From assembly GCA_024195265.1 (NCBI GenBank), contig JAJLRJ010000006.1:971501-1035500 (forward strand): a DNA stretch of 64,000 bases, written 5' to 3'. A model generated the notes under the pieces. That model searched no databases and was not told where the DNA came from. It saw nothing but the letters and a program-made list of their open reading frames with translations. Of this stretch, positions 1 through 11,406 are shown piece after piece (the stretch's first letter is position 1; each line of letters begins with the position of its first letter). The DNA is from Dendrophyllia cribrosa. Lineage: Eukaryota > Cnidaria > Anthozoa > Scleractinia > Dendrophylliidae. Both the position numbers and the translations under genes were made by a program.

Positions 1-140
1 TTCAGAACTTTTGATTTTTGTAGAGGGGGGAACAACAATGAACTCAACCTACACATGGGGCTTGACCCGGGCCACCGTAAAACTGAAAAATTGTGTGGTT
101 GGTGAGCGCTCTCACCACTGCGCCGTATAACTTTAAGTGA
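1..140. repeat. Dispersed tRNA-derived SINE remnant
   Basis: ACTCAACCTACACATGGGGC, CCCGGGCCACC and GAGCGCTCTCACCACTGCGC match the pattern of the better copy at 41905-42115 (ACTCAACCAATATATGATCT, CTGGGCCACATTGGTGGGAG, GAGTGTTCACCACTACATCA). An old copy in a gene A intron or flank. Confidence 0.6.
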
Positions 141-1131
141 TGTAGGAATGAATTAAGGCCTTTTCATTAACAATAAAGTTAAAAATATCTAGATAAAAAT
201 ATTTAGATAAATACCAATTCTTGGCTTTTATCTGACGTCATAAAAATTCAAAAATCTAAACTATACATCCTACAAAGCTGTTTCTAACATGGTATGTAGA
301 TACCAGTGTTACAATCCTTCACAAACAGTTTCAGGTTTTAACGATGTTTTGCTTCCGATTTGTAAAGGTTTTAAATGTGTCACGCAATTCGTCACGCTGT
401 TCCAGATAAGCCGCGAAAATAAACAAAATCGAACCAGTTGAAAGTGGTTTTGCATTATAGATGCTTATAAGCTGATTTTATGGAACGTTTCTTAAATCCA
501 CTCTTTTGTGATGAGACTTTCGGTGTAGTTAAGACTTTGAAGTTTTGGCCGCCATGTTTGTGTCCCTGAGTGGGACACAAAGATGGCCGCTCCACATATT
601 TTTACTAAAAATGACCAAAATAAACGTTTGGCCCAGATGCGTAGTTTTAAACTCTCCACAATTCCAGAAACATTTTGGAATTGAAATCTGTTTTTTAATA
701 CTTCTGAGTTTTGATATGACGTAAGTGCAAACCAGCAATATAGCACTTTAATTGAACCCTCTTCTTGCAAGGCTTTCCAATGACAATAGTTTAAAAATGA
801 CCAAAAAATATCAAATTCAAAATTTGATAGACATGCCTGCCAATACATGGTTGCCATAGAAAACATTAAACATTTGTCAAACCAAATTGGCTCTAAATTA
901 GTTACAAAGTTTGATGGCTGTAAGTGTTAATACTTTTAAAGTTAGGAACGTGGGAAGTCAGCGCGGGTACTTTCCCCTGCCATGGAGTATGGATCAGCTG
1001 TAAAATTTACTACAGAGTTAAGGATATGATTTCTGATTATAAGAGACGTACAATAGGAAGAAGTAAGATAAGTCAACAGAAAAATTTTGCAAAAGAAAAT
1101 TACTAAACTTAACGTTCTTATTTAATAATAG
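141..1131. other. Gene A intron sequence, nothing recognised
   Basis: AT-rich DNA with short, non-similar reading frames on both strands. No exon, repeat family or RNA gene could be supported apart from the acceptor at its end. Confidence 0.5.
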
Positions 1132-1386
1132 CCAAATGATGTAACGCAAAACACCCTTGCTCTGATCGACAAACTCGGCACGACTCTACTCTTTACCAAA
1201 GTTGTCGGTGAGGAGCCGAGCACATACAGTACTGACACGCTGTCAATGACGCTTGATCGACAGCACCCATCAGTGATGGGACACACGACTTTACAAGGAA
1301 ATGAGCAACTGGGAGGTGTTGTCTTACCCTCAGCTGAAACAATGTTTGGGAACAAAACTACTTCTTTAAATTACGTCGACGCTCAG
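1132..1386 (+). CDS. Gene A exon: extracellular region before GAIN/GPS
   Basis: 85 codons, phase 0 on both sides. The acceptor is the AG ending at 1131 and the donor is GTGAGT at 1387. It ends ..NYVDAQ and matches by position and pattern the gene B exon at 33911-34162 (..DNTLVDVK). Upstream DNA (141-1131) shows no further exon that I can support, so the preceding exon, the equivalent of gene B 32737-32934, is probably beyond the left edge. Confidence 0.8.
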
Positions 1387-4300
1387 GTGAGTCACGGCGT
1401 GTTGACGTGATACATGGTACGATATTGATACCAATTATCGATATCATCGACCAAGTATCGATACCAATTATTGATATCATCGGCCAAGTATCGATACCAA
1501 TTATCGATATCATTGACCAAGTATCGATACCAATGATCCTTTTGATGCCTTGCTTGCGTTTCTATTGATCTCCATCAAGAGGAGGGACTTGTTGTGTACT
1601 AGAAACTCACCTTAATTTGTTGAGTTCTTTTTTTTACCTGTTTTTCCCACTGTTTGTACATTTCTTGTCGATGCAACCATCAAAAATCGTTAAGCTACGT
1701 TGCCATGAACCGTTATCCTGGGATAACTTTATTATCGTTTCCTTATGGATAGTTTTATCCTGGACGGGTAGCTTTTTTCGTCCCGGGATTAAATAATCCG
1801 AATTTACTTAGTTTCTACCTTTTAAATTTAGGGCTATGTATAACTAGTGACAATGCTCTTCAAAAGAACTAAAGATGTTTTTCTCTCTTTAGATGCTTTC
1901 TTTGAAAGAGAATCCTTACACCTGGGATGAGAGCTCACAAAACATATCTTCACCTGTCATAAAGTTTGAATTAAAAACAGGGAAAGGCTCCGTGATGAAT
2001 ATTTCCGATGTTAAACAACCTTTTGAGTTTCTTTTACCGATTACAAAACAAGCCGAAAGTGGAAAAAATGATTCCAAGGACCACCTGTTTGTTAAGCCCG
2101 GCAATGTTCTAAAGTATCACGAGGTAAACATTGACTCCGAGGATAAAAATGTCTTTGTGAAACTGCAGCCGCAAAACAATACTGTTTTTGATGTTTTCGT
2201 GAGTAGTGGCATAAGACCAACGGAAAGGAATTACAATTTCAGCACAAAAATTCCCGACTTTTCATCGTGTACAATCTCTAAAGATCAAGTCGGTTATTTC
2301 AACTGTACAAGGAATCCGTTCGTGTTTTCATTTTCAAGCGCAATAACCGGACAAACAGGACCTCAGTTCATCGGCATTCGTTTGGCAAACGTGACATCAT
2401 CCGCCAAAAAGGAGAACTTGAAAGCTCTTGCACGAAAAGCGAGGTCATGCAGCGGTACCGATGGTCGACAGAAAAGGTCCTGCATTACAGTGAAGGATCC
2501 TCCTACCACCCCTGCCCCAACAGCGACTGTGATCCCAAAGTACAATGAAAACGCGGACGTTAACTACACCATGCTGGTATCGTTGCCAAGTTGTGTTTAT
2601 TGGTCTAAAAACAGACAGGCTTGGTCTAAAGAGGGATGCAAGGTACTGACGGCGCTCTTATTTCCTTTAGAGTTCTTAGAGAAATGATTAACACCCACCC
2701 TTGCTTGATAAATGGTGGTTTCACTTACGGTTTTCACTCGTAAGTACGACCCCGACCTCCTCCGCTGCCAAAATGGGGGTCGGGCGGAGAAGCCTGACAT
2801 TACAAGTATTATGTACATGTAGTATTATGTACATGTAGTAGTTAACATTGTGACCGAAAAGCGCTGTCGAAGGGAGTCTCAATAAAGTATGTATGTAAGC
2901 CCCTCACGAGGCTGTCAAAATACTCCACGAATCGCGGAGGATTTTGTCACGTGACATACGATGTATTTTGACATCGTTATACAGCGGGTTTCAGCGCCTA
3001 TCCCGCCATTTTGAAAGCCGAGAAGGTCCTGGGGACGAGGTTATCCCACAAATTTAAAGAACGCTTCTAATTTAATTTTCATTATTGGTATTATTTTGTT
3101 GGATCGAAACTTTAGGGTACACATAAATACACCTTCCTCTCTTTCTATTAAAAAGGACTGTCGAATGGAAAGCCCATCACTTCATTTATCGCATTTATCC
3201 ATATGCACAGTAGAGCATATCCTGAAATTAATACAGTTGACTCTCTAGTGAGCGGCCACATAGCTAACTACCAGGATGGTGGCTTTCCCAAGAGTCTAAA
3301 TACAGCGCTCCATTGATAAATGCTTCAACCCGTATTTTGTAGAGTGCTTTCTGAAGAAAAGATGATCGTTTACGGGAGTGGTTCCTAATAGATTATAGAT
3401 ATAACTGTTATAAAGCGAAAGATCTACTCTTATAAACTGGTAATTCAATTTAATAAGTGTTTCGAACTACATATCAAATAATTCCATTCACCATGTTTTC
3501 TAAACGAATCGTTTTTGTATTTAAACCACCAGCTGGGACCAAACACCACAAATGAGCAACTCCACTGCCTGTGCTACCATCTCTCAGCATTCGGAGCAAA
3601 CATCTTTGTAGCGCCAAACCCGATCGACTTTGACACGGTGTTCATAAAGTTCACTAAGCTGGGAGAAACTAAGAACTTTGTAGTCCTTTCTACGGTGTGC
3701 CTCATATTTGGAATATATTTCATCGGTCTTGCGTTTGCTCGTAGAGCTGACCGAAAGGACAGACTTAAGGTAAGTTACACATTGACTGAATGATTGATTA
3801 GTAAATTGGTCGACTAGGTGGATTGTTCATTAATTGATTGATCAATTGGCTGGTTGATCAACCGATTGATCGATCGATAGATCGACTGATAATGATTGAA
3901 TGATTGATTGACTTATTGATAGATGGGTAAGATAGATAAAACTTTATTTCAACACGGAAATACTTCCTAGTAAGTAATAATTGATTGATTGACTTATTAA
4001 TTGTTTGATTGAGTTATTGATTAATTGACTTACACTGTATTCATTGATTGATTGATTGATCCTCCGTTGATTGATTGATAATAATAATAATAATAATGAT
4101 AATATAAAGCGCTTATCCGTTCTAAGCGCTTTACATCTATGGTTAAAAAGGTATAAACTAATTATAAATTAGGCTCGTAATAACTAGTAAAAACAAAAGA
4201 TTAAATCAACTAATTTAGATTAAAAGGGCATTTAAAAAGATATGTTTTTAGTTTAGATTTAAAAACAGCTAAACTAGGGGAAGTCTTGATTTCTAAAGGT

Positions 4301-7300
4301 CACGTGTTCCATAACACTTAAGGTTCCATTTCTTTTGTTTTAGAAGAAATGCAGAAATGGATCGATCGACTGATTATTTGATTGATTGATTGACTGATTG
4401 ACTGATTGATTGATTGATTGATTGAACAGCTATTCACCTATTTCTAACTTTCTTTAGTACCCTTGTACATGTTCAGTCATTATACGTTACTATGGAGACG
4501 AAGAAGATTACCTTGTATATTCTTCAGGTTGTGGCAAAAGTGCTTTTAGACGACAGTGCTGAATCGATGGGATATCGATACGACATCAGCATCCAAACAG
4601 GAATGTGGAAGGGTTTTGGAACAACTGCCAAGGTCGGGATGATAATAGTGGGAAAAGATGGATCCAGCGGTGTATTGTCTTTAAACGACTTGTCCATATC
4701 ACGTAGGTTTTTCTCACGTGCAAGCGTTAATAACTTCACCCTGACCGTCGCAGCCTCCCTAGGAAACCTAACAGGTATCTACGTGTGGCATGATAATAGT
4801 GGAGCTCACCCATCCTGGTTCCTTCAACACATAATAATCACCGATGTTGAGACGCAAGAGATGTGGCACTTTTTTGCAAATCAATGGCTTGCTCTTGATA
4901 AAGGCGCAGGTGTCACTCAGCTTTATCTCAAGGTAAGTCACATTACCCTGACTTTTATCAATAATCTTCAAATCGTCTACAGTACGTACCCGCTTATAAG
5001 AACCTAGGTTTTTCCAAGTTAGCCTAAACAGGTTCTTATATAAATGGTGCTTAGTGGAGTTTTAGGCTATTTAGGTTCTTAAACAGGTTCTTATTTTTAT
5101 AAGAAAGATATGATACCAGTACCTGGTAGAAGGGCGGCATGTATATTAATTTAATGCCAAAACCGGCCTGGCCTTTGGACAATACTGTATGTACTGTATA
5201 TATACCAAATTTAGAGATTTTTGTAATACATACATGTTTAAGTTCACTACAGTACTTTTGAAAGTCATGTCTTTTATCTTTGCCGGAAGATCTTTAAGGT
5301 TTATTTTCTAAACTAAGGACCTGTTTCAAATTTTAGGCTAAATAGGTTCTAATGTAAAAGGGGTCTAAATTGATATTTTTAGGCTAACAGGTTCTTAAAT
5401 TCTAGGTTCTTATAAGCGGGTAAGTACTGTATTGATATACAACTATTTCAATTAACGTTGTCGGATGGTAATTGGTAATTGGGCATTGGGAAGCTATTGT
5501 TTGGGGGTCACTCAAGCAAAGCATTGCATTGTGTTCCGTATGCCTACATGCCAATGCCCAATTACCATCCGACAACGTTAATTGCAATAGCTGTATATAC
5601 GCAGGGAGTTGAAATGTCCCTTTTCGTGACTCATTTGTTTCTCATCCTTTCATGCTTTAATAAACTGAGCCAAATCCCTGTTTTATGTAATGTGGCTTTA
5701 TAACTTAGTTTTCTAGTTTGTTCACAAAACCACCAGAATTTGTACCTTTTAAATAAAAGTAAATGACGTGTATTTTTATGCAATACCCTTTATCAACCTG
5801 TCAATGGCGAACACTTTTATGTGTTTACTGCAATTAAAGAGAAACAACTCGCACAATAAAACAAGCTTCCCGATTTCTAGAAGAGATACGTGGATGATAC
5901 CCTCGCCCTGGTACCTGACCTTCCCGCTGCTACCGCTTTTCTTGAAACATTGAATGACGTGCATCCAGCAATTCAATTCACAATGGAAACAGCGGTCGAC
6001 AACAGGGTGCCTTTCGTTGGCATGGTAATCATCAAGCCCGATCACTGCCTTTAAACCTGTGTCAACAGAAAAAAGACCAACAAAGGTCTTCTTCTCCACT
6101 ATCAGAGTCCTGTTGACAATAGATATAAACGATCGCTTTTCAAGAACCATACTTGATCGCGCCAAACGCTTGTCGTCTTCACCAGACCAATTTTGAAAAG
6201 AATGCAAGGATCTAAAAACTATGTTTTTGAAACTGAAATATCCCAAGCAACTAATTGATTTTACTGTTACCAGATTTCACGCTTCTCTAGACCAAAACCA
6301 AAACTGTATCGCGCCAACAGACAATCCAGTACGCATTACCTTGCCCTTCAAAGAAAACTATCTTTGTTGGCATAGTTATGAAAGAAAGAAAAAAAAAGAG
6401 AAATCCAATTATATATAATGCCCTATATTGTACATCTCACCGTATTTCATGCTGTCGTTTATAGTCCTGTATGTTAAGTGTGATATGGCTCTGGGTAAGG
6501 GCATTTAAGGTGCCTGAACACAGTTTTACTGTACCTATGCATCATTCATTGTCATTTTAAAACCACTAACGTCTGGGCGCCCAAAATTGGCGAGGCATAA
6601 GATGAAGCAACAAGCATTATATTTTTATATTTTTCTTGAGCTTTTAGGGTGTTGCCATGGCAACAAGGTGTATTGTAAATCAGCTTGCAATATTTGGTTT
6701 CGTTTATTTTCAGAAAATCTAGTCATTAGATTTTGTCCATCATTTGTCTCTAGTAAACTCGTAAAAATATTCGCATGTTAACACTAGTCTCATGTAATTT
6801 TGACAGAGGGATCTTCCGTCATTTGTTGTTTAATATGTTTGCATTTTGTGAAAATTTCCTCTGTTAGATTTCAAATTTTTGGTAGCAAATGAGTTCGGCA
6901 TATTTGGAACTATTATTGTGCCAAATTTCGTGAAATTCTAATGAGTGGTTACGTAGAAATCAGCACGTTTCCGAGGAAAGTCGCTAAAACATCCAGTCAC
7001 AATTTTTTGGTCAACTGCGCATGCGTTGCATTTGACTGGGTTCTCAATCCAAAGACAAAAACGACCAAAAAGGCAGTGCATTTCTTCAATAGTTCTATAT
7101 ATTATCTATTGATTCAACAAACATTTTTACAAACAAAACATTGTTTGATTTTAAGACGAAAAACAACACTTTCGCGATCCACGCTGAGCAAAATAAAATG
7201 ATCGCTGAATAGGCGCCACGTTTGTTTTTCTCAAAACTTTGCGCGCGCTGACTCACGTAAGCAGCTGATATTGAAGAGCGCGCGCAAACTGTGTTCAGCC

Positions 7301-10300
7301 ACCTTAACTCAATTTCGTGAATGCTTTCCCTTACATGTACATTTAAATAAATCAAATTCGACATCTCAATCGGCGACCATTGGTGTATTTTCTAGTTCAG
7401 GTAGCCGGAATACTGACAACGTTGTATCAGAGGACGTCATTTATTGAAAGCCAACTACGCTCATAGATAGAAGTGTAAACTATACCTGATTTGTTTTTTT
7501 TTCTGCCCATTTAGGTAGCAGAAGGAAAAGAGCTCAAGGCTTTCAAGCCTCGGTTCATCTCCAGGGCATCACGCAGCTTGGGAGAAGGACACCTTTGGAT
7601 TTCCGTGTTCACGAGACCACCGCACAACCCGTTCACTCGCTGCCAGAGACTCTCTTGTTGTCTATCCTTTCTGTTTAGTGCGATGGTCACTAACGCCATG
7701 TTTTATAACTTTGGTCAAACTCCGACTGACACTTTCAAATTTGGACCGCTGACCATGAGCTGGACTCAAATTCAAATTGGAATACAGAGCAGCGTGATTT
7801 CCATTCCAATTAATGTCATTGTGGTTTTAATCTTCCGAAATATAAAACAAGTGCGATCCTCCGATGCTTATGTCGTTGACAGCGATACAACGAAAGCTTC
7901 AGGTCGTCTTCCGCGTTTCTTCTTGTACGTCGCTTGGGCTATATGTGTCCTTGTCTCGTTAACCGGCGCTTTTTTTACCATTCTTTACAGCATGCAATGG
8001 GGTACTGCTAAATCTAATCAGTGGTTCACGTCTATTTTGGTGTCTCTTGTTCAAGATGTCCTCGTCACTCAGCCAATCAAAGCGGTTGCCTTCGCGTCTC
8101 TATTATCGTTTATCATACGAAAGCCACCAGAAATAGATCCCGTTATGGGACCATCCTTTTCCAGGAATAAACATGGCAATAAAACAAAATATCCATCTGT
8201 CAAAGACAAGGAGCTTAAAAAGAAACAGGAACAGAGCATTAAAAGGAGAAAAATGCTCGAGGCAACAAAAGAGATTTTAACCTTCCTGATATTTGCCTTT
8301 CTATTGATGGTCATTTGTTATGGGAATCAAGATCCCGCAGCATATCAAATAACAAGGAATATAAGAGACACTATATCTAGTGGATTTGACGACGTAAGTG
8401 TATCATATACTCCTGTATTATATATATCCCGCATGGAAGATTGATATGGTTATCAATTTAGATTTAGATTTAGATTTTCAATTTATAGAACCTGCTACTG
8501 TTGCTTTATAATAATAATTATAATTATTCAGCTGGCCATTTTGTCTATTCTTGCGAATGAGCTAGCCTACTGAAGGGCACCCCATGGTGATGTGAAACGC
8601 TTACTAAGAATGTTTCATATTCTTATTTTTTTTCTTCTTATTATTATTATTACTGTTATATATTTCGAACGGCTTTAGATATCGCTGCCGTAACTTAATT
8701 TAGGTCCCAGGCAACAAAACGTCTAATTAAGGGAGCCCACAGTTCAACCAGCCTAGACCTATTATTGTTATAAACCCACGTGACGTGTCAAAGGTACTCT
8801 TTTAAACATTATTTTGGTCCATAATAAGGTAACGACTTTATAAAATTGTGGTCTGAAACAAGGAAATCCAACATAATGGTCTGAAATACTGTTACGAACT
8901 TACGGTCATACACCACCACCCAATCGCCTTAAAAGCAGCTTCCGAATTGAACTTCAGTAAGCACGTATTACTAAATTGTTGTAATTTGCTGTTATTTATC
9001 TTACGCAGATTGCAGATACGTCTTCTTTTTGGACATGGCTTGAGGATGACCTCATTCCTGCACTCTATGATGTCACGTGGTATAATAGTTGGCCATTTAA
9101 ATACAAGGAAGGATACATCAGCAACCGTGAAGACTTTATGCTGGGCATGCCACGACTCCGACAGTTACGACTAAAACCTGGTAAGAAGTAATCAATCGTA
9201 ATGATTTCCAAACACGCAACGAGAAGTGGGTTGTCGAGGCGCAGTCGAGTATTTTTTACCGACTTCGAGGTGACTTCGAGGTGACCGACTTCGAGGTGAT
9301 AAATGAAGAAAGATGGCAATGAATATGAGAAAGATGTAATTTGTTTATTATTTCACAAGCATGGGACAAAGACAAAAATTTGAGTCCTCGACAGGATTTG
9401 AACCCATGACCTTCGCACACCCATCGAGGTGTTTGGAAACCTTATGAAACACTCTTTCGAGTGTTTGATATAACTTCTCAAGATTCTCAAACTGATCATT
9501 AAATACAGAGAAAATGGAGAACTAACATTGCCAGATAGTTTACACCTCGGGCATGGTAATGAGGCTCCAATTATTCCACCCTATCCTCTCTTGTTTTGAT
9601 TCGATTTTTAAACCTCGGCAGAAGAACTTATCATGAAAGAAGATAAGGTCATCTTTCGGCAGAAAAAAGCTCACTGTCACTACTTGTCTTATTAGAGGAT
9701 GTGGCTGCTAAGGTTAACTTCGCATATAGTAGGCATAAATCACATTAACGTAGTATAGACTAATGAGTCTTCTTACATTTTCCCTCATTAACTTTCTTTC
9801 AGCAAAACGTTGCCCAAGTGATCTTTTGTATCCTTATTTTACTGACACGTTCAATCGCTGCCTCCCTACCTACTCATCCAGCAACGAAGACAGGACTGCC
9901 TTCAATCTCCCTGGATGGATACCGCTGAAATCGTACAACAAATCATATTACGACGTCTGCCCAAAACCTTGGAGGTACCAGTCGAAAGAAAGCATACAAT
10001 CCGTTTCTCACCATGGCGTAGTACACAATTATGATGGTGGAGGGTACGTCGCATCACTGGGCTACAACAAAAAAACAGCTTTAGGTGTCATGAAAGACCT
10101 GAAGGGGAACAACTGGATAGACGAATCAACGGCAGTAGTGTTTATAGAGTTCACACTTTTTAATCCAGCCACTTCATTTTTCACTATTGCGAGGCAAGCC
10201 TATGAAAGGCTACCTACTGGTGAGGCTCTTACTAAATCAGACGTGAGAACTCTATTGCTATATCCATCCGCTAATGCTAACTTTCAGAAATTTTACGAAG

Positions 10301-11406
10301 TTTGCCAGCTTGTATTCCTTATTGTTATTGTGGTGTGCTTCATCGCTGAGATTGTGAAGTTTATACGCCAGAAGAGATATTTCTGTCAGCTGTGGAACTG
10401 GATTGAACTGTTACTGCTCGTAGTTTGCGTTGTAGCTGTAGCTACGTCATTCTTCAAAGCAAAGTACACCAGTTTGTATGTGAAGAAAGTGCAGGAAAAC
10501 CCATATGAAACGTTTAGTCCCGATCACATTGTAAGATGGTCACATCAAGAGGTCATGTGGCTTTCTGCAGCAATTTTTATCTTAACCTTAAAATTGCTGA
10601 GGCTTATTCGATTTAATCAACATATCTGTCAAATGCAAGGAACCATGAAGCGATCTGCAAGACCATTAATATCATTTTTCTTCGTATTTGGAATCGGCAT
10701 CGTGGCCTTCACTTATTTTGGTTGCATCGCTTTCGGTGCTGGTACATCCCTCTTCATGTCCTTATATTATTCTTTCGAGACAAACATGCTGTTGTCCATT
10801 GGAAAACAAATAAACTACGTGGACATCTATTTAATAAGTTCGCAAATAGATCTGTTATTTTTCTTTTTCTACTTCTTGTTCGTAATTTGCCTTCTGATGA
10901 ACGTTTTCATAGCAGTGATTGTCGATTCATACGTTGAGATTCGAGAGGAACAGGGTGAAGACTTCGATGACGCAAAAACGGGTGCGTTCATGTATGCTAA
11001 ATTTTCTGAAAAAGTTCAGCAGTTTCCTGGAAAACTCGTTTTGGGTGTTAAGAAAATTTTCGATTTCCGATGCTCTGATTTGACGATAAACAACAAAGCC
11101 TTCAAGCGAGGTCGAAAACGAAAAAATCAACCGCATTCTACAAATAGCATTCCAACACTTCTGCAGGACGTGGATGGGAATAACGGCACCGCACTTAAAT
11201 GCCTAGAGCTAATTCCTTTGGAAAGGAATAAAGACTTCTCAGAGATTTTCCAAGAAGCGAGAATCACTGAGATATATGACGTAATTGATGATTATTACAT
11301 CGGTGAAACGAGGAAGGAATTGATGGGAGCGCTTACTGAACTAAGTAAATATCATGCCTTAATTGGAAGAAACGGTAGAGCAGCAACTGTACTCGATCAG
11401 GAATAA
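1132..11406 (+). CDS. Gene A: polycystin-1-like receptor-channel, 3' part (7 exons in window)
   Basis: Spliced gene read as exons 1132-1386, 1893-2642, 3533-3769, 4528-4932, 7515-8393, 9009-9180 and 9803-11406 (stop TAA). Phases are consistent: all junctions phase 0 except exon 6/7 (phase 1). The window holds 1433 residues; the 5' end lies to the left. Domain order is end of the extracellular region, GAIN/GPS with intact H-L-S, TM1, cytoplasmic PLAT, TM2-6, a polycystin-type loop, TM7-11 with channel core, and a cytoplasmic tail. This is the PKD1/PKD1L/PKDREJ plan. The exon pattern matches gene B downstream except for one extra intron (4933-7514). Known family role: membrane receptor-channel subunits, often ciliary, that partner PKD2-type channels. 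The exact orthology group (PKD1L2-like versus PKDREJ-like) cannot be settled by eye. Confidence 0.93.
1415..1535 (+). repeat. 33-bp minisatellite, about 3.5 copies
   Basis: The unit TATCGATACCAATTATCGAT + ATCATCGACCAAG repeats with few changes; each unit holds several ATCGAT palindromes. Lies in the gene A intron between 1386 and 1893. Confidence 0.9.
1893..2642 (+). CDS. Gene A exon: GAIN-like region with furin-type site
   Basis: 250 codons, phase 0 both ends, beginning LSLKENPYTW after the AG at 1892. It contains several N-x-S/T sequons, paired cysteines, a basic RQKR-S stretch encoded at 2466-2477, and ends CVYWSKNRQAWSKEGCK, the first half of the GPS (W..GC). The intron splits the GPS exactly after GCK, as in gene B. 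Confidence 0.9.
2643..3532. other. Gene A intron; short duplication only
   Basis: Contains two tandem copies of ATTATGTACATGTAGT at about 2808-2840 and otherwise no feature I can support. Confidence 0.5.
3533..3769 (+). CDS. Gene A exon: GPS cleavage motif and TM1
   Basis: 79 codons, the same length as the gene B counterpart. It carries LHCLCYHLSAFG, the C-x-C-x-H-L-S core of the GPS where autoproteolysis falls between L and S. A hydrophobic segment follows (VVLSTVCLIFGIYFIGLAF), then RR, the first membrane segment and stop-transfer signal. Donor is AAG/GTAAGT. Confidence 0.92.
3785..4085 (+). repeat. Degenerate TTGA/TGAT tetranucleotide microsatellite
   Basis: Long runs of TTGATTGA and related words, followed by (AAT)n. 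The same tetranucleotide resumes at about 4365-4430, so the sequence between looks like an insertion into the microsatellite. Confidence 0.85.
4080..4350 (-). mobile_element. LINE 3' end fragment
   Basis: On the minus strand the tail of a LINE reverse transcriptase ORF is readable (AVFKSKLKTYLFKCPFNLN then stop). It is followed by an AGCGCTT stem (AAAGCGCTTAGAACGGATAA) and an (ATT)n tail. The same C-terminal pattern occurs at 54105-54490. 5'-truncated copy in the gene A intron. Confidence 0.7.
4528..4932 (+). CDS. Gene A exon: PLAT/LH2 domain
   Basis: 135 codons. Typical polycystin PLAT features are visible: YRYDISIQTGMWKGFGTTA near the start, FFSRASVNNFTL in the middle, IYVWHDNSGAHPSWFLQHI (the W-H-D-N..G..P-x-W signature), and WLALDKG at the end. 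In polycystins this domain lies in the first cytoplasmic loop and binds lipids or proteins. In gene B the equivalent sequence is fused to the next exon. Confidence 0.93.
4978..5431. mobile_element. Non-autonomous DNA element with 29-bp TIR
   Basis: Ends are inverted copies of TACAGTACNTACCCGCTTAT + AAGAACCTA (left 4978-5007, right 5402-5431, one or two mismatches). The interior repeats the words TAGGCTA and AGGTTCTTA. No coding capacity. Lies in the gene A intron 4933-7514. Confidence 0.85.
5434..5601. mobile_element. Palindromic MITE, family 1 copy 1
   Basis: Inverted arms: TATTTCAATTAACGTTGTCG + GATGGTAATTGG on the left and its complement at 5555-5601. The terminal words (ACAGCTATTKCAATT..GTTGTCGGATG) are shared with the MITE at 20311-20603. 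It abuts the previous element. Confidence 0.85.
5855..6375 (+). pseudogene. Penelope-like reverse transcriptase fragment
   Basis: A broken reading on + shows R-YVDD-TLALVP (YVDD at 5887-5898) and FTMETA..NRVPFVGM, typical of Penelope-like RT. A region resembling TSVYRKPTNKGLLLHYQS follows but is interrupted by stops and frame changes, then YPKQLID near 6245 and LPFKENY near 6345. No GIY-YIG domain is visible. Dead retroelement copy in the gene A intron. Confidence 0.75.
6504..7317. mobile_element. TTAA-flanked non-autonomous DNA element
   Basis: Ends: TTAAGGTGCCTGAACACAGT at left, and ACTGTGTTCAGCCACCTTAA at right (its complement with one mismatch). TTAA at both ends fits a piggyBac-type target duplication, though the interior has no transposase. 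Confidence 0.75.
7515..8393 (+). CDS. Gene A exon: TM2-TM6 block
   Basis: 293 codons. Starts after the PLAT domain (VAEGKELKAFKPRF) with the conserved GEGHLWISVFTRPPHNPFTR run, then hydrophobic spans at LSCCLSFLFSAMV, IGIQSSVISIPINVIVVLIF, FFLYVAWAICVLVSL, LVTQPIKAVAFASLLSFII and ILTFLIFAFLLMVICYG. A lysine-rich cytoplasmic loop (KKKQEQSIKRRK) lies before TM6. Donor GTAAGT at 8394. Confidence 0.92.
8394..9008. other. Gene A intron, nothing recognised
   Basis: Contains a short ATTTAG repeat near 8457-8475 and an (ATT)n run near 8640. No coding or mobile sequence is supported. Confidence 0.5.
9009..9180 (+). CDS. Gene A exon: loop after TM6 (start of polycystin TOP domain)
   Basis: 172 nt, ending in phase 1, exactly the length of the gene B exon at 41490. 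Shows the family motif LYDVTWYNSWPFKYKEGYI followed by MLGMPRLRQLR, the conserved PRxRQ element of the polycystin extracellular (TOP) domain. Confidence 0.92.
9181..9802. other. Gene A intron with possible SINE trace
   Basis: Direct repeats of GACTTCGAGGTGA at 9260-9300. On the minus strand near 9380-9420 there is a B-box-like word (GGTCATGGGTTCAAATCCTG), suggesting a degraded tRNA-derived SINE. Confidence 0.4.
9803..11406 (+). CDS. Gene A last exon: TOP domain, channel core TM7-TM11 and tail
   Basis: Contains the family motif YDGGGYVASLG at about 10030, NNWIDESTAVVFIEFTLFNP, then TM7 (about 10300-10365), TM8 (10392-10455), TM9 (10546-10615, ending KLLRLIRFN), TM10 (10666-10740), a pore-helix region and TM11 (10836-10935). 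By-eye alignment of the pore gives L-S-I-G-K where PKD2 has the L-G-D filter; the Lys codon is 10804-10806. The tail is hydrophilic with a KRGRKRK patch at about 11107-11130. Confidence 0.93.

Noticed and set aside
3785..4430. CRISPR-like regular repeats
   Set aside because: They are eukaryotic tetranucleotide microsatellites without spacers.
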